DNA of 64,000 nt from Blastomussa wellsi (Eukaryota; Cnidaria; Anthozoa; Scleractinia; Plerogyridae), in the NCBI GenBank assembly GCA_947652115.1, contig OX393562.1, forward strand, positions 16,505,002 through 16,569,001, given 5' to 3'. Each line of letters begins with the position of its first letter. Position 1 is the first letter of the stretch. Position numbers and translations under genes: made by a program. Shown here piece by piece: positions 58,201 to 64,000 of the stretch. The notes beneath the pieces were generated by a model. The model ran no database searches. It was not told the origin of the DNA and worked only from the letters and a program-made list of their open reading frames with translations.

Positions 58201-58776
58201 TTGAATGTGGCATGAACATCACAAGGAGAGGAAATATTGTGTTGATGAAGATTTACAATGTGTGTAAACTGCAAGTATCATTTTGATTGAGTACTGTAGT
58301 CTGCCTAAGGTGGGGACATTTGATCTGATTTTACCCATTTTTTAGGCCCCACGGTAGGGATTTTGACCAGAAATTCTTCTGAAAAGTCAAATGCCCCACA
58401 TAAATTATGCCCGGGTTACCCACCCCCCCCCCCCCCCCCCCCCCCACCGCTCAGGCTAGCGCTTAACATTATTCGGTGCATAAAAATGCGTTAAGAACAG
58501 AAGCGACACACTCGTTCTTACTGAACAAACGCACGGCAACAGTTACATGAAATCTATTTCTTAAATAAATATGATCACAGTAAAAATTATGTTGTTGTCC
58601 ATTTCTGTCATATAAATTCCCATGTGATGCAGCTTAACCGATTTAGTAAATGTGTTCGCTATAGTCCTAAATAAAAATGTAACGATAATATATTTGGCAG
58701 AGCTGGACATTACCTGAAAACTTTGCTTCAATAACCAAAACCGGCTGAGGGAACATGAAACCTTCATGGCCGCCAT
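46210..58776 (-). CDS. IDH3B: Isocitrate dehydrogenase [NAD] subunit beta, mitochondrial
   Basis: Regulatory/structural subunit of the TCA-cycle NAD-dependent isocitrate dehydrogenase in the mitochondrial matrix. Exons on the minus strand: 58714-58776, 56675-56829, 56300-56341, 55945-56021, 52933-52996, 52033-52095, 51465-51534, 50736-50869, 50232-50334, 49122-49268, 48282-48376, 47152-47212, 46210-46287. All phases agree, giving 383 residues (human IDH3B has 385). Motifs: [108 protein letters not shown]; and the C-terminal [26 protein letters not shown] and the tail point to beta rather than gamma. The start [18 protein letters not shown] fits a mitochondrial presequence. The start codon lies 135 bp from the MLH1 start. 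Introns hold many MITEs and one THAP remnant. Confidence 0.93.
46607..46783. mobile_element. Tc1/mariner-pogo-type MITE
   Basis: Termini CAGTGCGACCTCCATTAAGC and its near complement (GCTTAACAGAGGTCGCACTG), flanked by TA on both sides (46605-46606, 46784-46785). Repeated AGGCGGCC / AGCAGCC motifs lie inside. It lies in the last IDH3B intron. Confidence 0.8.
48540..48650. repeat. Dispersed repeat shared with 7540 and 55800
   Basis: GACGTCCAACATCACTGTTG then GTCCAATCAAAATGGCAAC. Close relatives: 55800-55850 (GTCCAATCAAAATGGTGGC) and, in reverse, 7680-7720. Confidence 0.5.
49410..50095. repeat. Cluster of CTGGATA-type repeats and palindromic MITEs
   Basis: Repeated variants of ACTGGATAGTGATTTATTC flank two hairpins. 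One is a foldback at 49656-49768 (ACAATTATTCCAT ... ATGGAATAATTGT with TTGGATATGAAGTGAT arms). The other is a tight hairpin at 49868-49902 (AAAACTCCGACTAT, 7-base loop, complement). They sit in one IDH3B intron. Confidence 0.65.
52155..52323. mobile_element. MITE with CACCTTATTCC termini and TA target
   Basis: CACCTTATTCCAAAATGGC and its complement at the right end, flanked by TA (52153-52154 and 52324-52325). TA duplication suggests a Tc1/mariner type. Confidence 0.8.
52358..52424. repeat. Palindrome in IDH3B intron
   Basis: TTTTCTATGAGC and GAATAGTCAAC are mirrored by GTTGACTATAGCTCGTAGAAAA. The preceding GAGCCCACGTTTTCTATGAGC resembles the inner end of the 2155-5600 inverted duplication (GAGCCCGCGTTTTTTATGAGC). 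Confidence 0.6.
53469..53840 (+). pseudogene. Decayed THAP-domain ORF nested in an IDH3B intron
   Basis: The 123-residue open frame has THAP character: [53 protein letters not shown] domains are C2CH zinc-binding DNA-binding modules found in P-element-type transposases and host regulators. Two expected zinc ligands look lost: the first Cys is Tyr/Ser (NYSAAGG), and the Cys of the CSAHF motif is Ser (LSSAHF). The frame stops after SERKR beside a donor-like GTGAAGAGTAAGTG, so it could be the first exon of a former transposase or a domesticated gene. It runs opposite to IDH3B. No downstream transposase part is visible. Confidence 0.6.
53841..55375. other. IDH3B intron, unassigned
   Basis: No coding or RNA gene supported. 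C-rich tract at 54957-54976 and G-rich tract at 55303-55320. Confidence 0.45.
55378..55455 (+). repeat. tRNA-Ser-like sequence (SINE head or tRNA pseudogene)
   Basis: ATGGCTGAGTGGTTAGGGC and GGACTTGAAATCC (loop CTTGAAA, anticodon TGA) followed by CTGGTTCACGTCCTGC match the tRNA-Ser layout. The long variable-arm and acceptor pairing are imperfect, and a SINE-like body follows to about 55530. Confidence 0.5.
57001..57240. repeat. Direct and inverted repeat block
   Basis: GTGTGGAATCATTGGAGCCTC (57069) recurs as GTGTGGAATCGTTGGAGCC (57175), with an inverted copy at 57117-57142 (CTTGAGGTTCCAACGATTCC). ACTGAAAG(A/G)G motifs mark each unit. First IDH3B intron. Confidence 0.65.
57314..57393 (+). repeat. 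SINE head fragment
   Basis: AGTGGCCTAAAGGTTTGTAAG and GACTCCGGATCAGACAGGCC match the head of the SINE at 1271. It is cut by the MITE beginning at 57399. Confidence 0.5.
57399..57707. mobile_element. MITE with AGGGGGGCGTAAGGG termini
   Basis: The left end and, inverted, CCCTTACGCCCCCT on the right. The interior has many ACCGCAAA / GCAAAACCGC repeats, mostly toward the right end. Confidence 0.65.
57791..57860 (+). repeat. Fragment of the repeat seen at 187-206
   Basis: AGATTCCATGTTGCCATGTG followed by CCATGCGTCGAGTTTAATAA. Confidence 0.5.
57905..58446. mobile_element. Foldback repeat ended by a long C run
   Basis: The left end (GACCCCAGGCATATCTGGGG then CATTTGACC) is mirrored at 58390-58425 (GTCAAATGCCCCACATAAAT, ATGCCCGGGTTACCC). 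Inner GGTGGGGATGTTTGAT recurs inverted or direct at 58308. The right end is about 23 consecutive C at 58422-58445, a likely length-error site. Confidence 0.55.
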
Positions 58777-58910
58777 AATGTTTAGTTTTGCTCTACAATT
58801 CCAGTAGCATTACACGACGGAAATTACAACCGCTGGCAGAAGGGCCTGGGTGTTCATCACATTTTGCGCGGGAACTGTCCGGGAACTTATTCGCGGAACG
58901 TGATTTCAAG
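58777..58910. promoter_or_regulatory. Bidirectional promoter, IDH3B / MLH1
   Basis: 134 bp separate the two start codons. No TATA box in either direction. Contains CGCGGGAACTGTCCGGGAAC and TTCGCGGAACG, GC-rich relative to surroundings. Confidence 0.6.
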
Positions 58911-60006
58911 ATGGCGGCCATTCCCACGATAAAGAAGTTAGACGAAGCTGTTGTTAACCGCATTGCGGCTGGAGAAGTGATTCAAAGACCTGCAAATGCA
59001 CTTAAAGAAATGATTGAGAACTCGCTTGATGCAAAAGCTTCATCTATAACGGTGACGGTGAAATCTGGAGGCTTGAAACTCCTGCAGATACAAGATAACG
59101 GATGTGGTATCAGAAAAGACGACATGGCTATTGTTTGCGAGCGTTTTACTACGAGCAAGCTCACAAAATTTGAAGATCTAAGCTCGATTGCAACTTATGG
59201 ATTCCGGGGAGAAGCGCTAGCAAGCATAAGTCACGTTGCTCATGTAACGATCACCACAAGAACAGCAGATTCAAATTGCGGCTACAAAGCGTCCTACTCT
59301 GATGGCAAACTTGTCCCTCCTCGCCCTGGCTTATCCGCTGATCCTAAACCTTGCGCTGGAAACAAGGGCACGCAAATAACTGTAGAAGATTTATTTTACA
59401 ACGTGTCAACTCGAAGAAAAGCGCTTAAAAGCCCGGGCGAAGAATTCGCGAAGATTGCAGATGTAGTGAGCAAGTATGCTATTCATAATGCTGGGGTTGC
59501 GTTCACTTTGAAGAAACAGGGGGAAAACGTTGCAGACGTTAGGACAACCATCGGTTCGTCGATTTTGGACAACATTCGTGCAATTTATGGAGCGACAGTT
59601 TCAAGGGAATTGTTAGAAGTTAGCTGTGACAACCAAAGATATGCATTCAAAATGCACGGTTACATTTCCAATGCAAATTATTCCGTTAAAAGGCTGCAGT
59701 TTCTGTTGTTTATAAATCATCGCCTTGTTGACTCTTCTTCAATGAGGAAAGCTATAGAATCGTTATACGAAGCTTATATTCCAAAAAACAGCCACCCATT
59801 TGTATACTTATCTCTTGAAATTGCACCAAGTAATGTTGACGTCAATGTTCATCCTACTAAACATGAAGTTCATTTTTTGCATGAAGATTCAATTATTGAG
59901 GCAATTCAAAAGGCATTTGAAGAGAAGTTATTGGGGTCCAATTCTTCAAGAACATACTTTACACAAACCTTACTTCCTGGGATTCCTGTGACTGATACTT
60001 CTACAG
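58911..60006 (+). CDS. MLH1: DNA mismatch repair protein MLH1, N-terminal exon (partial)
   Basis: MutL homologue, ATPase of MutL-alpha/gamma in nuclear mismatch repair and meiosis. The start at ATGGCGGCC (context CAAGATGG) gives [21 protein letters not shown]. An upstream in-frame ATG (58788) would add 41 residues of no family likeness. GHKL motifs are intact: [10 protein letters not shown] (catalytic Glu33, metal-binding Asn37), DNGCGI (Asp62), [10 protein letters not shown] (97-106), [14 protein letters not shown], and the second-domain [13 protein letters not shown] and [20 protein letters not shown]. The 365 codons correspond to the ATPase and transducer domains, about half the protein. 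The exon ends ACA G|GTTGGT at 60006. The linker and C-terminal dimerisation domain must lie right of the window. Confidence 0.95.
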
Positions 60007-60089
60007 GTTGGTATCTCCGTTACATTGACTTCTTCATTCATAATTATTTGTGACCCTCCATGGGAAAACGTACACTAACGATCATCCGT

Positions 60090-60300
60090 TAAACGTTAGA
60101 AAACTAACGGATAGTTAGCGGATTGCTAACGGTTTTGAAGTAGTTCTAACGCTTTGTACTAACGTTCTAACGCTCGGCCCTGACCTTCTAACGGTTTGCG
60201 TTAACGCTCTAACGGTTTGTTCTAACGCTCTAACGGTTTGTTCTTACGCTCTAACGGTTTGTTCTAACGCTCTAACGGTTTGTCCTGAAGTTCTAGTTAC
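60090..60300 (+). repeat. Left subterminal TAACG array
   Basis: Repeats of CTAACGCTCTAACGGTTTGT and variants. Counterpart, with GGGCAAG spacers, at 63480-63800. Confidence 0.85.
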
Positions 60301-61253
60301 TGATCACCATTGCTAACGGATCGTAAGTTGTGAATGATGTGAATGAAATCATACATTATGAACTGCGGAAATTGAATCAGAATGAATCGAATCGAATCGG
60401 TTCGTTTTTAGACTTTTTCCCTGCCTCGTATTATCTTTCGACGTTTAACGAAGTTTTTAGTTAAGCGGTCGTAACATTCTATTTGGCCTTCCGAGGGGTA
60501 GAATTGACAAGCGACATCAGGCTCCGAAAAAAGGCGATAATCTTCTCCCAAAACACCGACACACAAATAACAAAAACACTCAGAAAAAGCAAGAGTTTGC
60601 GGCAGTTACATATTCAGACCATTCACTTTCCATTTCTCTTCGTGTTCTTCGCAACAGCGGCGTTTGTCCATAACGGAACAAGCGAGAGACGGAGTCGTAA
60701 ACGAGCGAGAAAGCGAAACCAGACCACCATCGATAAACAATTCGGTGTGCGGCCGACTCCAAACAACCGCAATTTTACAACTACATCGAATGGTTGGCAG
60801 TTACCTCCATCCCATACTCAAAGTTTCAAAAAATACACCAGTGGACCTGTTCAAATTGTGGAAAATTAAAGTAATATTAGTATCTCGCTCATCGTCATTT
60901 TGAACTTCAGATTTTTCATGAACAACTTTATGCTAATTTTTGTTGAAATTTGATCCACTGGATTGAAGAGCATACGTTTGAAGCGTTGCGTGACGACCTC
61001 AAGATACCCCAATTTACATTTTCAACTCCGTTGATAAAATTCTTGTGTGATAACCCAAAACTTTGCCAACGACCCTCATTTATTTTTAGAACAACCCGTT
61101 AATCTAAAGAAGCTTTCATAGCCCAAGTAGTTTGTAGAGTCGAATAATATTGTACATCATACATACAAAACAAACACTTTGTCTCATTTATTTTTTCTTA
61201 AAACTACCTAGGATTACAATCTTCCTTCGGAAACGAGGCAAAAGCGGCAAACC

Positions 61254-61577
61254 TTAGTGTTCCCTTTTAGCGAACTTAAGTGCACGACATCTTGGTTTAG
61301 ATTGGAAGTGAAATGTACATCGAGGACTTCTTTTGCCACCAATACACTCAGTTCGAGTGAACGCCTGGATACATGTTAAAATAACCAAATCTAGCTCTAA
61401 ACTTGACAGTTCGAGGCAGTTGTTCAAATTAAACAGAACTGTTTTTTCTGTAAACTGTCCGCAACATGGCCTGTTCTTTGGACCGAGAGAACATCCGCAA
61501 CCATCTTGAAGAAATTTCTTGAGTTCGTTAAGTAATTCATCGCAAGTTTCGCTTTCTCCGTGATTAACATCAGACAT
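61254..61577 (-). CDS. Cys-rich ORF inside the TIR element
   Basis: 107 residues. Central part DGCGCSLGPKNRPCCGQF, then NNCLELSSLELDLVIL and RCTFHFQSKPRCRALKFAK. I associate the C-x-C...CC-x-x-F...LE-x(2)-ELDLVI pattern with N-terminal regions of integrase-like proteins found repeatedly in cnidarian and fish genomes. Seven to eight Cys suggest a zinc-binding module. There is no DDE core after it; the frame ends at KREH. It may be the first exon of the element's transposase. Host function is not claimed. Confidence 0.45.
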   Translation of the reverse strand: MSDVNHGESETCDELLNELKKFLQDGCGCSLGPKNRPCCGQFTEKTVLFNLNNCLELSSLELDLVILTCIQAFTRTECIGGKRSPRCTFHFQSKPRCRALKFAKREH

Positions 61578-61984
61578 CGTGCCGTTTTACATTGAAACTG
61601 TCTTTGAATCAGCGCGCTCGTATAAAAAGCGGTCAACGTACCTTTGACAAAACGAAAAGATTAAATGAACCAGCCGAGCGCTTTCAAATAGCGCTTTCAA
61701 AGATTATCGGTGGCACTAGTTACACATAATACAACTCTTGTTTTTTTCCTTCAAAATAATTTTTTTTTCCAACACGCGGCTGTTTTTTGATCACGCAACG
61801 TTTATGTTGTCTCGGAAAGCGTCGAAAAAACAAATCTCTGGTTGATTGACACTTCATGTTCACAACTTCACATGCTTTATGCAAATTTCTTTGTAATAAA
61901 CGTGATGAACTGAAGCCAACAGTCATCAAAGTAATCGATCCGCTTGAAGATTAATTCAGTGTTTTTTATCACATCTTTGTTTGT

Positions 61985-63430
61985 CATGACGCTACAAATT
62001 CACGCTCGGCGGCACCTACGAAATCAACAATCACTCTACGAACTAAATTATTGTAAAGAAATTACTCATTAATAAATGGCGCATCATAAACACTTGAATT
62101 CAGCCTTTAAGAGGGAGTATTTTTTAAGACAACGAAACGAATGTTAGTTGTCGCTCAGCACCTACAAAATCAACAATCACTCTATGAACAAAGACTTGTG
62201 TTTGTAAAGAAATTACTCATTAATAAATGGCGCATCACAAACACCTAAATTCAGCCTTTAAGACGGAGTATTTTTTTTAAGACTCTCTTTCGAGTTTTGT
62301 TTATCAGAAACTGCCTGCCAATCGAATGTTAGTTGTCGCTCCGGGCCTCAGTTTTCTGACGAGTAAAGATCATCAGACTAATAGATTGACTAACGAACGA
62401 ATACGGCTAACGCTCTAACGAGCAAGCATCGGGTTTCGTTCAACAGAAACTGCTTGCCAATCGAATGTGAGTTGTCGCTCAGGGATTGACTAACGAACGG
62501 ATACGACTAACGCTCATCATAACTGAAGTTCTCCGTAAGCTCCGGCGACCGGCAAAATTCGACGTCTAGGACTCTAGACGTCCTTGGCGCACCGGCTACT
62601 CAAAGTAAATAACTTATGAATAATTTTTATTTGCAACAATGTGAGCCTGAGCGTCATAAAATTAAGCACAAATACCATACATCTCATTTTCTTCGTAGCA
62701 ATAAAAAAAATACAACTGTTATAGCCGTAACATAAAAGAATTCTGAATTCTGAAATCACTTGGGTCGTGAGAATTGCTGCCAAAAACGTGACGTGGTACC
62801 GAGCCGTGACAGAAGAAACCGCAGCACTGAAATATTATTTTGACAGCCGGGGTTAAGCGTCGCTGCAAATTGAAAAAACATAGAGATTTTTTTTTTCGAC
62901 ACCGTGTGCTGGAAAAAATTCTAGCGTTTTAAACAGAGTATTATGTCTTTTCAATCGATTTTGCACGTCTTGTAGAACCAGATAAATAACATTTTTGTTT
63001 GTCATGACGCCACAAATTCACGCTTGGCGGCACATTCCGGATAAAAACGATCACTCTATGAACTATGCTCGTGAATTACTCATCAGTAAATGGCGTATCA
63101 TAACTACTTTTGTAACGAAATTCGGCGTTTAAGATAGAATGTTTGGCCTCCGAGTATTTTGCCGTTTCAATCGACTTTGTGCGTCTTGTAGAACCCGAAA
63201 GATACATCACATTGCTTGTCGTGACGCCGCCGTAGTGACGCCACAAATTCACGCTCGCGATCGGTGGCACATTCCGAATAAAAACTTCACTCTATGAACT
63301 ATGCTTGCGAATTACCCATGAATAAAAAGTGCAGCAAGAACACTTTTGAAACGAAATTCAGCGTTTAAGGCAGTGTTTCGGAGTATTTTTTAAGACAGTC
63401 TTTCGAGTTCGTTTATCAGAAACTGCCTCC
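61985..63430. repeat. Diverged internal repeats of the TIR element
   Basis: Units near 61985, 62145, 62995 and 63225 share CAAATTCACGCTCGGCGGCAC, ATCACTCTATGAACTA, GAATTACTCAT(T/C)A(A/G)TAAATGGCG and TTCAGCC/GTTTAAG. The spacing is irregular. The first two are adjacent, about 160 bp apart. Confidence 0.7.
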
Positions 63431-63860
63431 CAATCGAATGTTGGTCGTCCCTCAGTTTTCCAACGAGTAAAGATCGTCAGACTAACGGATTGACTAACGA
63501 ACTGATGTGCCTAACGCTCTAATGGACAAGCATCGAGTACTGACGGATTGACAAACGCTACTAACGGATATGACTAACGCTCTAACGGGCAAGGGTCACC
63601 TGCTAACCGATTGAGACAAACGCTACCAACGGATATGACTAACGCTCTAACGGGCAAGCATCAGGTACTAACGGATTAACAAACGCTACTAACGGATAGG
63701 ACAAACGCTCTAACGGGCAAGGGTCACCAGCTAACGGATTGACTAACGCTACTAACGGTTTTTATTAAAGGATTCTAACGGATGACTAACGGATAGCTAA
63801 CGTTTTATCCCGTTTAACGGAAGATCGTTAGTGTACGTTTTCCCGTGGAGGGTCACATTT

Positions 63861-64000
63861 TCTCCAAGAGTCTCCAAGATATTGCATAAAGCTGCATAAA
63901 GATAAAAAGTGAAATAGATGATGCCCTAATTTAATCCCCAAAAAAGGAACGTCTTTACGCAACAACTGACGGAGAGGTTCAGTGAGTTCGGCGTAGTTTG
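63861..64000 (+). other. MLH1 intron right of the transposon
   Basis: 140 bases of AT-rich sequence with no exon visible. Confidence 0.5.

Larger units (their letters stand above)
60050..63856. mobile_element. 3.8-kb TIR transposon in the first MLH1 intron
   Basis: The terminal inverted repeat is about 46 bases with two mismatches, starting GTGACCCTCCAYGGGAAAAC and continuing GTACACTAACGATC. It is flanked by ATTT at 60046-60049 and 63857-63860 (4-bp duplication). Both ends have subterminal arrays built from TAACGCTCTAACGG-type units (60090-60300 and 63480-63800). The interior has about four copies of a 130-200-bp unit (61985-63430) and a small Cys-rich ORF. A 4-bp duplication fits Ginger-like integrase elements, but no complete transposase is seen. 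Probably non-autonomous. Confidence 0.85.

Noticed and set aside
58788..58910. MLH1 start at the upstream in-frame ATG
   Set aside because: The 41 extra residues do not resemble MLH1. ATG at 58911 has a better context and the expected N terminus.
60483..60869. 128-codon plus-strand open frame in the MLH1-intron element
   Set aside because: Low complexity with no domain. The opposite strand is also partly open, so I cannot tell which, if either, is coding.

Overview
The window is eukaryotic and most likely from a stony coral or a close anthozoan relative. The genes are AT-rich with long introns bounded by GT..AG, the coding exons match animal families, and nearly every intron holds MITE-like, SINE-like, Penelope-like or LINE-like debris of the kind abundant in cnidarian genomes. 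There is no operon structure and no bacterial or phage signature. All exon borders below were read by eye from splice consensus and phase continuity. No search or alignment was run, so family names rest on recognised motifs.

Layout. Positions 770-25576 (+): a long RGS12/RGS14/loco-type gene without its 5' part, encoding an RGS domain, two Ras-binding-like domains and a GoLoco motif. One of its introns contains a 1.6-kb inverted duplication (2155-5600) around an N gap. Positions 29578-30714: a divergent H2B(-)/H2A(+) histone pair, each with a 3' histone stem-loop. Positions 31151-32294 (-): a Mab-21-like gene, probably a catalytically dead relative of cGAS, with an apparent frameshift. Positions 32938-34994 (-): a three-exon AhpD/carboxymuconolactone-decarboxylase-like protein with a probable mitochondrial presequence. 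It is divergent from ARL3 (35188-42079, +, eight coding exons). Positions 46210-58776 (-): a complete 13-exon gene for the beta subunit of mitochondrial NAD-dependent isocitrate dehydrogenase (IDH3B-like). One of its introns carries a decayed THAP-domain ORF. Positions 58911-60006 (+): the N-terminal 365 codons of MLH1. The first MLH1 intron is interrupted by a 3.8-kb terminal-inverted-repeat element (60050-63856).

Gene relations. Three head-to-head pairs (H2B/H2A, AhpD-like/ARL3, IDH3B/MLH1) have ATG-ATG gaps of about 390, 190 and 135 bp, which suggests shared promoters. Functions are unrelated housekeeping and signalling: G-alpha signalling, chromatin, cilium lipid-protein traffic, TCA cycle and mismatch repair.

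I see no convincing new multi-gene system. The most unusual items are: (1) the inverted duplication carrying a truncated HTH/integrase-type ORF; (2) the element in the MLH1 intron, with TAACG-rich subterminal arrays and a Cys-rich ORF; (3) a hammerhead-like fold next to a Penelope-like ORF remnant; (4) an H2A with a proline in its L1 loop; (5) micro-exons of 15 and 18 nt in the RGS gene; (6) two foldback MITEs with about 10-bp target duplications.
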